IMG/VR virus record: IMGVR_UViG_3300017783_003294
Span: 1-29,192 of that record
Source: a virus
Direction: 5' to 3' (one strand)
Length of the DNA stretch: 29,192 nucleotides
The translations under genes and the position numbers were made by a program. The notes beneath the pieces are model-generated. The model had not been told where the DNA came from. It ran no database searches and saw only the letters and a program-made list of their open reading frames with translations. Shown here in pieces: positions 1-6,861 of the stretch. Numbering within the stretch: the stretch's first letter is position 1; every line of letters begins with the position of its first letter.

Positions 1-1
1 G

Positions 2-331
2 TCTTGTTCCCCGAAACTTTCAGTTTCTGGAGAACCTTGGGATACTGCTATTAAGCCTAATGTGGCTAGGGAGTATACTACTGTTGACGGTAGTGACATC
101 TATCTTAAGTTTGTTGTCGCTACTAATAACGACTTTGAAGAAGTTAAAAGAGCTGTGGACGCTTACAGAAGTGCCGGGGTGGAATGTCCGGTATATCTTA
201 TGCCGTTGGGCGGACGCAGTGAAGAATACACCCTCAACGTTAAAGACGTGGCGGAAGCGGGTATGGCAGAAGGATGGCGATTTACCCCAAGACTACACAT
301 TTCACTCTTCGGAAATGCGTGGGGCACTTGA
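2..331 (+). CDS. queE: 7-carboxy-7-deazaguanine synthase QueE, C-terminal part (5' end outside window)
   Basis: The open frame runs in from the left edge, so the GTG at 62 is internal and not a start. The visible 109 residues begin SPKLSVSGEPWDTAIKPN and end with a PRLHISLFGNAWGT-like tail, both typical of QueE from phages and bacteria. QueE is a radical SAM enzyme that contracts the pterin ring of 6-carboxytetrahydropterin to give 7-carboxy-7-deazaguanine, the precursor of preQ0, queuosine and phage 7-deazaguanine DNA modifications. The radical SAM cysteine motif lies in the missing N-terminal part. Whether the product goes to tRNA or phage DNA depends on partner genes outside the window. 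A small frame starting at 315 overlaps its 3' end. Confidence 0.88.
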   Translation, partial: SCSPKLSVSGEPWDTAIKPNVAREYTTVDGSDIYLKFVVATNNDFEEVKRAVDAYRSAGVECPVYLMPLGGRSEEYTLNVKDVAEAGMAEGWRFTPRLHISLFGNAWGT

Positions 332-413
332 TACAAAGTACAAAAACAAACAACATGAAAAGGCAATGAAGGCGCCTATTAACGAAGATAGAATACGAAA
401 GGCAGGATGGTAA
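315..413 (+). CDS. possible 32-residue basic small protein
   Basis: An ATG at 315 lies inside the last codons of queE in another frame and opens 32 codons ending three bases before the next gene. The product begins MRGALDTKYKNKQHEKAM, is lysine-rich and hydrophilic, and has no recognisable domain. It is listed because it fills the 85-base space between queE and the gene at 417 and because overlapping starts are the rule in this window. It may equally be a non-coding spacer; codon evidence in so short a frame is weak. Confidence 0.3.
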   Translation: MRGALDTKYKNKQHEKAMKAPINEDRIRKAGW

Positions 414-416
414 AAT

Positions 417-803
417 ATGTGGGATAAAATAAAAAACACTGTAAATAAATTACAAGGTAAAAAAGAAGTAGTAAAAGAAACTACTGAAGATAAACGCAGA
501 GCTATTCTTGCAAAAGAAAAAGAAGAAGCAACATCAAAAGGTGAGCCTTGGGTAGCTGTGTTAGATACACAACTTAATCCCGACAACATTAAGAACGGGT
601 TCTTTGAGCTCGACTGGAATAACCAGTTTATTGAAGAACTACTTGATGCAGGATACACTGGTGAAACTAACGAAGAAATTGTAGATGGTTGGTTCAAAAC
701 TATTGCTATACAAATACTTGGTGAGCAAGGTGTAGAAACTGCAAGAGAAATGGGCTATATTAACGTAGTACCAATTGATAAAGATAAATCAGAAGTTTCC
801 TAA
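417..803 (+). CDS. hypothetical protein, charged N-terminus and acidic C-terminal domain
   Basis: 128 residues, not assigned to a named family. Residues 1-45 are rich in Lys and Glu and are probably helical or coiled. From about residue 44 there is a compact region with a PWVAVLDTQLNP-like strand, an NGFFELDWN segment and an acidic helix, followed by a GWFKTIAIQIL helix. The segment after PW has the look of proteins conserved among T4-like marine phages, but I know no function for it. The start ATG lies three bases after the preceding small frame, and the stop overlaps the next start as TAATG. No signal peptide or membrane segment is seen, so it is probably cytoplasmic. Confidence 0.75.
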   Translation: MWDKIKNTVNKLQGKKEVVKETTEDKRRAILAKEKEEATSKGEPWVAVLDTQLNPDNIKNGFFELDWNNQFIEELLDAGYTGETNEEIVDGWFKTIAIQILGEQGVETAREMGYINVVPIDKDKSEVS

Positions 804-955
804 TGATGACCGAAAAACAAGTTAGATTAGAATACAGAAAAATAAGGAAAGATGACCCAACATTTGCAGAATGTTGGCCGGACACAGATAGAGCATTTTA
901 CGAATGGTGTTCGCAATATTTAGATTACCAGCATATAAGTGATTCTGATGCGTGA
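803..955 (+). CDS. small hypothetical protein (50 residues)
   Basis: The ATG at 803 shares its A with the preceding TAA stop (TAATG), and the frame runs 50 codons to TGA at 953-955, overlapping the next gene. The protein begins MMTEKQVRLEYRKIRKDD and has a central aromatic and acidic stretch with ECWPD and FYEWCSQY segments. It is hydrophilic with no membrane segment. A second in-frame ATG at 806 is an equally possible start. Translational coupling on both sides supports a real gene. No family is recognised. Confidence 0.6.
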   Translation: MMTEKQVRLEYRKIRKDDPTFAECWPDTDRAFYEWCSQYLDYQHISDSDA

Positions 956-1340
956 CGATTTAATGGTACAACAGCAAGTAGAAAATGTATGGCAACATAT
1001 GGTTGGTGTTATTTGTTTAAATTGTACAAACCGTAAACAAGTTAAAGCAGTATTACCTACATTTTTTAGCAAGTGGAGTACACATGATAGTTTTGTACAC
1101 GCAGGTCGTAGAGAAATAGAAAAAGTGATTGCTCCTTTAGGTATGAAGCATGTACGAGCAGAAAGATTGTATCGTATGAGTGAACAATTTAAAGATTGGG
1201 ATGGTGAAGACGCTACACAACTATACGGAATTGGTAAGTATGGCAGTGATAGTTATGAACTGTTTTACAAAAAAAGAGTACCAGATAATATTGGTGATCA
1301 CGAATTAAAGCGTTATGTAGATGAGGAATTTTATGCTTGA
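948..1340 (+). CDS. HhH-GPD DNA glycosylase, MBD4-like
   Basis: 130 residues, only a glycosylase domain. The hairpin-helix-hairpin region LYGIGKYGSDSYELFY, followed by GDHELKRYVDEEF, closely matches the C-terminal glycosylase of eukaryotic MBD4 and its bacterial relatives, including the Asp after the HhH that acts in catalysis. Upstream, VICLNCTNRKQV and IAPLGMKHVRAERL correspond to the helices that pack on the DNA. The family removes T or U mispaired with G, or related damaged pyrimidines. No methyl-CpG-binding domain and no Fe-S cysteine cluster are visible. I chose ATG at 948 over GTG at 939 because it gives a four-codon overlap with the preceding gene and a normal N-terminus. Its stop codon lies inside the -35 box of the rnh promoter. 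Confidence 0.8.
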   Translation: MRDDLMVQQQVENVWQHMVGVICLNCTNRKQVKAVLPTFFSKWSTHDSFVHAGRREIEKVIAPLGMKHVRAERLYRMSEQFKDWDGEDATQLYGIGKYGSDSYELFYKKRVPDNIGDHELKRYVDEEFYA

Positions 1341-1365
1341 CAAATCGTATATAATCGTATATAAT
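1337..1365 (+). promoter_or_regulatory. strong sigma70-like promoter of rnh with stacked -10 boxes
   Basis: TTGACA at 1337-1342, a 17-base spacer and TATAAT at 1360-1365 give a perfect consensus. A second TATAAT lies ten bases upstream at 1350-1355. The region 1344-1373 is three tandem copies of a 10-base unit, ATCGTATATA. The -35 belongs to an extended CTTGACAAAT shared with the promoters at 5171 and 9918. It drives the gene at 1396. Confidence 0.8.
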
Positions 1366-1373
1366 CGTATATA
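1344..1373 (+). repeat. three tandem 10-base units in the rnh promoter
   Basis: ATCGTATATA occurs three times head to tail between 1344 and 1373. Each unit plus its neighbour creates a TATAAT or TATATAA box at one-helical-turn spacing. It may be a slippage product tuning promoter strength. Confidence 0.85.
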
Positions 1374-1395
1374 TAAATTATAAAAAGGCAAACTA

Positions 1396-2382
1396 ATGGC
1401 AACTTATATTCTAGTAGATACAGCTAACACATTCTTTCGTGCTAGGCATGTAGTACGTGGAGACATTGACACTAAAATTGGCATGGCATTTCATATAACA
1501 CTTAGTGGTGTTAAAAAAGCGTGGCGTGACTTTGATGCTGATCATGTTGTGTTTTGTTTAGAAGGTCGTAGCTGGCGCAAGGACTTTTACGAACCTTACA
1601 AGCGTAACAGACAAGAAAGTCGTGATGCACTTACACCTTCGCAGGCAGAAGAAGATAAAGTGTTTTGGGAGTGCTTTGATGAGTTTAAGGACTTTGTTAC
1701 AGACAAGACTAACTGTACTGTTATGCGACATCCTGAACTAGAAGCAGATGATCTTATTGCTGGTTGGGTGCAAGCACACCCTAACGATAACCATGTTATT
1801 ATTAGTACTGACGGTGACTTTGCACAATTAGTTGCACCTAATTGTAAACAGTATAATGGTATACAGAACGTTACTATTACACATGAAGGCTATTTTGATG
1901 ACAAAGGCAATCATGTAATTGATAAGAAAACTAAATTAGAAAAGCCTGCACCTGATCCTGCGTTTATGCTGTTTGAAAAATGCATGCGTGGTGACACTAG
2001 TGACAATGTGTTTAGTGCTTATCCAGGTGTACGTAAGAAAGGCACTAAGAACAAAGTAGGACTTATTGAAGCATTTGCAGATAAAGATACTAAAGGCTAT
2101 AACTGGAATAACATGATGTTACAGCGTTGGACTGATCATGAAGGTGTAGAACATCGTGTACTTGATGACTATCAACGTAATGTTACACTATGTGACTTGA
2201 CAGCACAACCCGATAATATTAGAAGTATTATTAACAATATAATTGAAGAACACATGACACCTAAAGAAGTACAACAGGTTGGTATGCGTCTTATGAAATT
2301 CTGTGCTAAATGGGATATGCAACGTATTGCAGACCAGGCACAAACATTTGCAGAACCATTACAAGCGAGGTATCCAACATGA
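1396..2382 (+). CDS. rnh: T4-type RNase H / 5'-3' exonuclease (FEN/PIN fold)
   Basis: 328 residues, slightly longer than T4 RNase H. It removes RNA primers and 5' flaps during phage DNA replication. The acidic metal-binding residues of the family are all visible: D8 in ILVDTAN, the acidic group E116/D118/D119 in PELEADDLIAGW, D139 and D141 in ISTDGDFAQL, and the MRGDTSDNVF segment with two Asp. The helical-arch region around residues 60-75 is basic (RKDFYEPYKRNR). The strong promoter ends about 30 bases before the ATG, with an AAAAGG ribosome-binding site. The stop overlaps the next start as ATGA at 2379-2382. Confident for the family; the RNase H role follows from T4. Confidence 0.92.
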   Translation: MATYILVDTANTFFRARHVVRGDIDTKIGMAFHITLSGVKKAWRDFDADHVVFCLEGRSWRKDFYEPYKRNRQESRDALTPSQAEEDKVFWECFDEFKDFVTDKTNCTVMRHPELEADDLIAGWVQAHPNDNHVIISTDGDFAQLVAPNCKQYNGIQNVTITHEGYFDDKGNHVIDKKTKLEKPAPDPAFMLFEKCMRGDTSDNVFSAYPGVRKKGTKNKVGLIEAFADKDTKGYNWNNMMLQRWTDHEGVEHRVLDDYQRNVTLCDLTAQPDNIRSIINNIIEEHMTPKEVQQVGMRLMKFCAKWDMQRIADQAQTFAEPLQARYPT

Positions 2383-2843
2383 AAGCAAAAGAAATAGTAA
2401 AAAACAAATTTTGGATCTTATCTAATAACAGTGGGAATGTAGGAACTATTAGTTTCAATGACGAGCAATATATGCTTAGTGATTCTAAAGGAAGTAGATT
2501 TTTTAACGATACGCTAGAAATACAAAAATCTTTGCAAAGCAAAGTTAGTTGGCAAGACTTAGCAATTAAAGAAGTTGAGCCAGAAAAAATTGTTAATACA
2601 TATCCGACTAGTTGTTTGCCTTACAATGACATGTATGACGTAAAACGTAAATTGCCATTATTTACAAAAAGTAAAAAAAGTAAAAGTTTATACTGTGCAG
2701 GATATTATACAATACGTTTTGAAAAGGGTTGGGTTAAAAGTTTTTGTCCTAAACTTATAACTATAGAACGTTATGACTATAGAGGACCATTTAAAACTGA
2801 ACTAGAAATGAGAACGGAGTTATCACGTGTCAACACAAAATGA
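2379..2843 (+). CDS. hypothetical protein downstream of rnh
   Basis: 154 residues starting at the ATG in the ATGA overlap with rnh; an upstream in-frame start at 2310 lies inside rnh and is rejected. The protein begins MKAKEIVKNKFWILSNNSG and contains a C-terminal block with KKSKSLYCAGYYTIRF and KSFCPKLITIERYDY. It has several tyrosines and basic residues, two or three cysteines and no membrane segment. I do not recognise a named family. Its position with rnh suggests a replication-time role, but that is inference only. It overlaps the next gene by 17 bases. Confidence 0.8.
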   Translation: MKAKEIVKNKFWILSNNSGNVGTISFNDEQYMLSDSKGSRFFNDTLEIQKSLQSKVSWQDLAIKEVEPEKIVNTYPTSCLPYNDMYDVKRKLPLFTKSKKSKSLYCAGYYTIRFEKGWVKSFCPKLITIERYDYRGPFKTELEMRTELSRVNTK

Positions 2844-3072
2844 GCCGTTAAATACAGCACCTATACAGCAATTTATTTCGCAAGTTAAGAGTGCTGATGC
2901 AAGTCAAGCAAAAGAAATAAAGTTAACAGCCCAACAAGCAAAAAGACTTGCGTTTACTTTAGGCGAAGTAATGACTAGATTAAATGGTGATCTTGAACAG
3001 ATACTTGCACGTAAAAACTCAGGTGCCGATGATGTAATACAAGTTAAGATGGATAGCGGTACTAATTGGTAA
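2827..3072 (+). CDS. small hypothetical protein (81 residues)
   Basis: The ATG-equivalent start at 2827 is GTG (reading M/V-STQNEPL), inside the end of the previous gene. The protein is helical by eye, with a glutamine-rich N-terminal half (TAPIQQFISQVKSADASQAK) and a second helix, KRLAFTLGEVMTRLNGDLEQ. No catalytic motif is visible. Size and composition suggest a small DNA- or protein-binding accessory factor. It is not similar to T4 DsbA, which sits near rnh in T4. Conserved-looking but of unknown role. Confidence 0.7.
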   Translation: MSTQNEPLNTAPIQQFISQVKSADASQAKEIKLTAQQAKRLAFTLGEVMTRLNGDLEQILARKNSGADDVIQVKMDSGTNW

Positions 3073-3239
3073 TAGGAAAATTCAGTTTAGGTATCGTAGG
3101 ATTTACACATATTCAAGGACAATGGACTTGGGACGTTTTAGTTGTACGTGGCAAACACTGTTATAATATACCTTTACCTTATCCTATATATAAAATTATA
3201 CACTACTTTTGGTCTAAAAAGTTGTCTAAAAAAGGATAA
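3066..3239 (+). CDS. possible 57-residue protein with TTG start
   Basis: An open frame occupies almost all of the 199-base space between 3072 and 3272. The only candidate starts are TTG at 3066 or the weaker ATA at 3072, because a stop precedes at 3063. The translation reads like a folded protein: VIGKFSLGIVGFTHIQGQW, then a WDVLVV strand, then CYNIPLPYPIYKIIHYFW with a basic tail. Aromatic and hydrophobic residues alternate as in a small beta-rich domain or amphipathic peptide. The weak start and poor Shine-Dalgarno leave doubt. Its stop overlaps the late promoter of the next gene. Confidence 0.5.
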   Translation: MVIGKFSLGIVGFTHIQGQWTWDVLVVRGKHCYNIPLPYPIYKIIHYFWSKKLSKKG

Positions 3240-3242
3240 ATA
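3235..3242 (+). promoter_or_regulatory. T4-late-type promoter (GATAAATA)
   Basis: GATAAATA lies 30 bases before the ATG at 3272 and matches the T4 late -10 TATAAATA at seven of eight positions. By analogy with T4 the start of transcription would be near 3248, inside the hairpin described at 3243-3272. Confidence 0.6.
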
Positions 3243-3272
3243 TATGCGTACTTAATAAGATAGGAACGCATA
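3243..3272 (+). promoter_or_regulatory. inverted repeat around the ribosome-binding site
   Basis: TATGCGT at 3243-3249 pairs with ACGCATA at 3266-3272, a 7-base-pair stem. The 16-base loop contains the TAGGA ribosome-binding site, and the 3' arm ends on the A of the start codon. The 5' arm begins immediately after the late promoter motif, so late-initiated mRNA would lack most of it. Confidence 0.5.
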
Positions 3273-3559
3273 TGAGTAGACCAAAACCAACTGTATTAGC
3301 AGAACACATTGATAAAAAAACGTATAAAGCTGATCAAGTATTACAAGCAGAAGCCATTTGGGCTGTGTTTTACGAAAACGCTCCGTTTAACTTAAAAAGT
3401 TCAAACGTTCTTACAAGCTACCCAGGACCTAAATACAAAAAAACAAGTTTTTCAAATCCGGGGCATGCACACAATCTTGCTACAAAAATGAATTCTCTTT
3501 TTAAAACAGACCTATTTACTGTTGTTAAATTAACTTCAGGTGAAACTGTTGAAGAATGA
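3272..3559 (+). CDS. conserved small late phage protein, function unknown
   Basis: 95 residues beginning MSRPKPTVLAEHIDKKTYK, with a central APFNLKSSNVL segment, then SYPGPKYKKTSFSNPGHAHN and LATKMNSLFKTDLFTVVKL. The basic proline/lysine motif and the conserved asparagine-glycine-histidine segment resemble a small protein family I associate with T4-like cyanophages, with no known role. Expression is probably late because of the GATAAATA motif and hairpin upstream. It overlaps the next gene by four bases (ATGA). No membrane or signal sequence is seen. Confidence 0.75.
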   Translation: MSRPKPTVLAEHIDKKTYKADQVLQAEAIWAVFYENAPFNLKSSNVLTSYPGPKYKKTSFSNPGHAHNLATKMNSLFKTDLFTVVKLTSGETVEE

Positions 3560-3954
3560 ACTGGAAAGAAACATACACAAAAGTATTCTTAAAACAATCA
3601 GGTAAAGCTATAAGTGAATTATCTGTAAAAGAGTACCTTCCTCTATGGTGGAAGAACACTCGAGAAAAAGACACAGGTGGACTTCGTCTTACAGATGCCG
3701 GTTTTGAATTTATTACAACCGAAATAAATTTACAAACTTACGAAATACCATATCCCCAAGAATTCGAACTTACAACTAATACAATAATATGGATGGATAA
3801 CTTTATAGATTGTCCGTATTATTTGGCTCCAAGATGTATTATAGTTACAAACGAAAAAAAGGCTATGGAATTAAGCCTTTTTAGCGGAGATGTACGTAAA
3901 TATGGGCTACAAAAAGCTCTTACTAGGCAGAAAAAAGAATCCAAAAGTGGTTGA
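3556..3954 (+). CDS. conserved hypothetical phage protein
   Basis: 132 residues, coupled to the previous gene by ATGA. The protein has tryptophan-rich segments (MNWKETY, LPLWWKNTREKDTGG, IIWMDNFIDCPYYL) and a basic C-terminus ending LQKALTRQKKESKSG. The stretch FIDCPYYLAPRCIIVTNEKKAME looks like a beta-hairpin with a stable core. No catalytic motif is evident. Co-transcription with the late gene upstream suggests a virion or assembly role, by inference only. The promoter of the MoxR-like gene begins within its last codons. Confidence 0.72.
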   Translation: MNWKETYTKVFLKQSGKAISELSVKEYLPLWWKNTREKDTGGLRLTDAGFEFITTEINLQTYEIPYPQEFELTTNTIIWMDNFIDCPYYLAPRCIIVTNEKKAMELSLFSGDVRKYGLQKALTRQKKESKSG

Positions 3955-3979
3955 CCTTTAGTCAAAACGGTGTTATTAT
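3951..3979 (+). promoter_or_regulatory. sigma70-like promoter of the MoxR-like gene
   Basis: TTGACC at 3951-3956, a 17-base spacer and TATTAT at 3974-3979, followed by further TATATA. It precedes the ATG at 4036 by 56 bases. One mismatch in each box makes it weaker than the other three promoters, and it lacks the extended CTTGACAAAT. Confidence 0.55.
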
Positions 3980-4035
3980 ATATACATACTAAGAAATTAG
4001 ATATGGCACTGAACACTAAACAAGAGGAATACACA

Positions 4036-5127
4036 ATGGATAATATTACAGCACTACGCACAGTATCGCCAAATGGCGCAAAGAAAAGCATTCTACGTGC
4101 TTTCAAGAAGAAACGTCCGTTGTTTATGTGGGGTCCTCCAGGTATTGGTAAATCTGATATTGTAGGACAGATCACTAAACAACTAAAAAATTCACATCTA
4201 ATTGATGTTCGACTATCATTATGGGAACCAACTGATATTAAAGGTATTCCGTATTATAGTGCGAATGACAATACAATGGCATGGGCACCGCCGCAAGAAC
4301 TTCCAACAGAAGAGTTTGCTGCACAATTTGATAATATTGTGCTGTTCTTAGACGAAATGAATTCTGCGGCTCCGGCAGTACAAGCAGCTGCTTACCAACT
4401 TATTCTTAACAGACGTGTTGGACAATATAAACTGCCAGACAATGTACTTATTGTTGCGGCAGGTAACAGAGAAGCTGACAAAGGTGTTACATACAGAATG
4501 CCTGCTCCGTTAGCAAATAGATTTGTACACGTTGAGCTTGCTGTAAACTTTGATGATTGGTTTGCATGGGCTGTTGAAAACAAGATACACAACGATGTTG
4601 TAGGTTATCTTACTTTTAGTAAGAAAGACTTATATGATTTTGATCCAAAGTCACCTAGTCGTTCTTTTGCAACACCACGTAGTTGGTCTTTTGTAAGTGA
4701 ACTACTCGAAGATGACGATGATGAAAATACCACAACAGACTTAGTTAGTGGTTCAGTAGGCGAAGGCCTTGCTGTAAAGTTTATGGCACACCGTAAAGTA
4801 GCGTCAACAATGCCTAATCCAACAGAAATTTTGGATGGCAAAGTAAAAGAGATGAAGACAAAAGAAATCAGTGCCATGTATTCCTTAACTGTCTCACTCT
4901 GCTATGAACTTAAAGAAGCGTCCGATAAGAACGATAAAAAGTTTGACGATAAAGTTAATAACTTTTTACGTTTTGCAATGGATAACTTCGAAACAGAATT
5001 GGTTGTAATGGGTATTAAACTTGCTCTTACACAATATTCACTACCAATCGATCCAGATGAAGTAGAATGTTTTGATGAATTTCATGAACGTTTTGGCAAG
5101 TACATTACAGCTGCACAACAGGTGTAA
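4036..5127 (+). CDS. MoxR-like AAA+ ATPase
   Basis: 363 residues from the ATG at 4036, chosen over upstream ATGs at 3970 and 4003 because it alone has a good ribosome-binding site (AGAGGA, eight bases away), and 3970 lies within the -10 region. Walker A is GPPGIGKS at residues 33-40, Walker B is VLFLDEMNSA near 102-111, and sensor-1/arginine-finger elements appear in VAAGNREADKG and PAPLANRF. MoxR ATPases act as chaperones with VWA-domain partners, inserting metals or remodelling complexes; the next gene encodes such a partner. The C-terminal 130 residues are helical and acidic. A terminator follows directly. The biological target in the phage is unknown. Confidence 0.88.
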   Translation: MDNITALRTVSPNGAKKSILRAFKKKRPLFMWGPPGIGKSDIVGQITKQLKNSHLIDVRLSLWEPTDIKGIPYYSANDNTMAWAPPQELPTEEFAAQFDNIVLFLDEMNSAAPAVQAAAYQLILNRRVGQYKLPDNVLIVAAGNREADKGVTYRMPAPLANRFVHVELAVNFDDWFAWAVENKIHNDVVGYLTFSKKDLYDFDPKSPSRSFATPRSWSFVSELLEDDDDENTTTDLVSGSVGEGLAVKFMAHRKVASTMPNPTEILDGKVKEMKTKEISAMYSLTVSLCYELKEASDKNDKKFDDKVNNFLRFAMDNFETELVVMGIKLALTQYSLPIDPDEVECFDEFHERFGKYITAAQQV

Positions 5128-5138
5128 CCATAAAAGAG

Positions 5139-5167
5139 TTGGGCGTCTCTATAAAAACGCCCATTTT
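5139..5167 (+). terminator. rho-independent terminator after the MoxR-like gene
   Basis: GGGCGT at 5141-5146 pairs with ACGCCC at 5157-5162 around a 10-base loop, extended by one T-A pair, and is followed by TTTT at 5164-5167. It separates the ATPase gene from the promoter of the VWA gene four bases downstream. Confidence 0.75.
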
Positions 5168-5170
5168 CAC

Positions 5171-5199
5171 TTGACAAATAGTGTAAATATGTGTATACT
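5171..5199 (+). promoter_or_regulatory. sigma70-like promoter of the metallopeptidase-VWA gene
   Basis: TTGACA at 5171-5176, a 17-base spacer and TATACT at 5194-5199. The -35 is part of CTTGACAAATA, shared with the promoters at 1337 and 9918. The gene start is 29 bases downstream. Confidence 0.78.
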
Positions 5200-5227
5200 A
5201 TAAGTATAACAATTAGGAATAGGCACA

Positions 5228-6550
5228 ATGATCAAAGACGTATTATATAATGTAGAAGGTACTAAGCACTGGACACCTGATCCAGATATTACACCAGAGC
5301 AACTTGAAGAAATGCGTGTAGATGTTTTAGAACGTATTATTGTTGCAAGAGTTGGCTTACTACTTCGACACCCATTCTTTGGTAATATGGCAACACGTTT
5401 GCGTATTTTAGCCGCAGATGAATGGTGCCCGACAGCGGCTGTAGACGGTCGTAATTTATATTTTAACACACAATTCTTTAACAAAATGAATAACAAAGAA
5501 ATTGAATTTGTTATTGCACACGAAATTTTACATTGTGTATTTGATCACTTAGGACGTAGAGAAGGACGTGATCCTAAGTTATATAACATTGCCGCTGATT
5601 ATATTGTTAATAATCTATTAGTACGTGATCGTATTGGTGAAAAACCCAGCTTCATTGATTGTTTTCAAGACTTTAAATATGACACGTGGACTAGTGAAGA
5701 AGTATATGATGATATTTACGAACAAGCAAAACAGAACGGTCAAGACTTTTTAGAACAACTTGGAGAAATGTTGGACGAACACCTTGATGGTTTAGGTGAT
5801 GATGCTAACGGTGAAGGTGACGCAGGCGAAGAACAAGATAGCAAAGGCAATAAAGTAAGTAAGAAAAAACCTAAATTTTCTAAAGAAGAAATGCGTAAGA
5901 TCAAAGACGAAGTTAAAGAAAGTATGCTTAGTGCTGCACAAGCCGCTGGAGCAGGCAATACTCCTGCTGAAGTACAACGTATGATTAAAGAGCTTACTGA
6001 ACCTAAAATGAACTGGCGTGAAATTATTCGACAGCAAATCCAGTCTACTATTAAACATGATTTTACTTTTAGTCGTCCATCACGTAAAGGATGGCATACT
6101 GGTGCTATTCTTCCTGGCATGAATTTTGATGATGAAATTGATATCTGTGTAGGATTAGATATGAGTGGCTCAATTGGCGACCATCAAGCAAAAGACTTTT
6201 TAAGTGAAGTCAAAGGTATCATGGAAGAGTTTAAATCTTACAATATTAAATTATGGTGCTTTGATACAAAGGTATATAACGAACAAGACTTTAGTGCAGA
6301 CGGCGGTGAAGATTTGCTTGATTATGAAATCATCGGAGGCGGCGGCACTGACTTTGATGTCAACTGGGAGTATATGAAACATAATGATATACAGCCTAAA
6401 AAGTTTATTATGTTTACAGATGGCTATCCTTGGAATAGCTGGGGAGATCCAGAATATTGTGAAACGGTTTTTATTATACACGGACACCGAGACAAGGAAC
6501 TAGAAGCGCCATTTGGCATAACAGCACACTATGAACAAAACGTTGCATAA
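5228..6550 (+). CDS. putative metallopeptidase with C-terminal VWA domain
   Basis: 440 residues. The N-terminal third carries the zinc motif HEILHCVFDH (H98, E99, H102, H107), the HExxHxxxxH pattern of the VWA-linked predicted metallopeptidases. The middle (residues about 175-250) is highly charged with an acidic linker, then a lysine-rich helix. The C-terminal VWA domain has a MIDAS motif D311-M-S-G-S, followed by FKSYNIKLWCFDTKV and GGGTDFDVN, which supply the other metal ligands. Such proteins pair with MoxR-type ATPases, and that ATPase is the previous gene under its own promoter. The target substrate is unknown. The start ATG follows a TAGGAATAGG ribosome-binding region. It overlaps the next gene by 20 bases. 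Confidence 0.85.
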   Translation: MIKDVLYNVEGTKHWTPDPDITPEQLEEMRVDVLERIIVARVGLLLRHPFFGNMATRLRILAADEWCPTAAVDGRNLYFNTQFFNKMNNKEIEFVIAHEILHCVFDHLGRREGRDPKLYNIAADYIVNNLLVRDRIGEKPSFIDCFQDFKYDTWTSEEVYDDIYEQAKQNGQDFLEQLGEMLDEHLDGLGDDANGEGDAGEEQDSKGNKVSKKKPKFSKEEMRKIKDEVKESMLSAAQAAGAGNTPAEVQRMIKELTEPKMNWREIIRQQIQSTIKHDFTFSRPSRKGWHTGAILPGMNFDDEIDICVGLDMSGSIGDHQAKDFLSEVKGIMEEFKSYNIKLWCFDTKVYNEQDFSADGGEDLLDYEIIGGGGTDFDVNWEYMKHNDIQPKKFIMFTDGYPWNSWGDPEYCETVFIIHGHRDKELEAPFGITAHYEQNVA

Positions 6551-6824
6551 ATTTAAAGAACCAAATCCACTAAATTTATTTGGAATTAGGCGCCTAAAAG
6601 TGCCTAGTCCTCATTGCGATTACATTAAAATACCACTTCGATATAACTTAGAACGTAGTATACAAAAATGGATCGATGATAATCTAAAAGGCCGATATTA
6701 TATAGGAACTACTATAACAATTACAGAAGGTAGTAGCACTGAAACTGTATGTAAAATCGGATTTGAAGATACTAAAGAACTTTCGTATTTCACTTTGGCA
6801 TGCCCACTTTTAAAATACAAGTAA
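6531..6824 (+). CDS. conserved small phage protein, unknown function
   Basis: 97 residues, starting inside the end of the VWA gene. It begins MNKTLHKFKEPNPLNLFGIR, followed by a YNLERSIQKWIDDNLKGRYY segment and a TVCKIGFEDTKELSYFTLAC strand pair. The arrangement of a basic helix, GRYYIG, and a C-terminal beta hairpin looks like a compact folded domain. I associate similar proteins with T4-like marine phages but know no function. Coupled to the VWA gene, so probably from the promoter at 5171. The late promoter of the next gene begins at its stop. Confidence 0.72.
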   Translation: MNKTLHKFKEPNPLNLFGIRRLKVPSPHCDYIKIPLRYNLERSIQKWIDDNLKGRYYIGTTITITEGSSTETVCKIGFEDTKELSYFTLACPLLKYK

Positions 6825-6827
6825 ATA
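6820..6827 (+). promoter_or_regulatory. T4-late-type promoter variant (AGTAAATA)
   Basis: AGTAAATA differs from T4 TATAAATA at two positions. It is followed by TATGCGTA, and the 14 bases TAAATATATGCGTA are identical to those at 3237-3250 upstream of another late gene. The ATG is 35 bases downstream. A 12-base palindrome, GTTTATATAAAC, lies at 6836-6847. Confidence 0.5.
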
Positions 6828-6861
6828 TATGCGTAGTTTATATAAACACAGGAGACAATAA

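Noticed and set aside
60-413. 117-codon open frame with a hydrophobic N-terminus
   Set aside because: Its first 85 codons lie antiphase within queE, whose reading matches the family; only the last 32 codons from 315 are kept as a possible gene.
5740-6120. minus-strand frame with many Ser and Cys
   Set aside because: Antisense to the acidic/lysine-rich linker of the VWA protein; low-complexity shadow.
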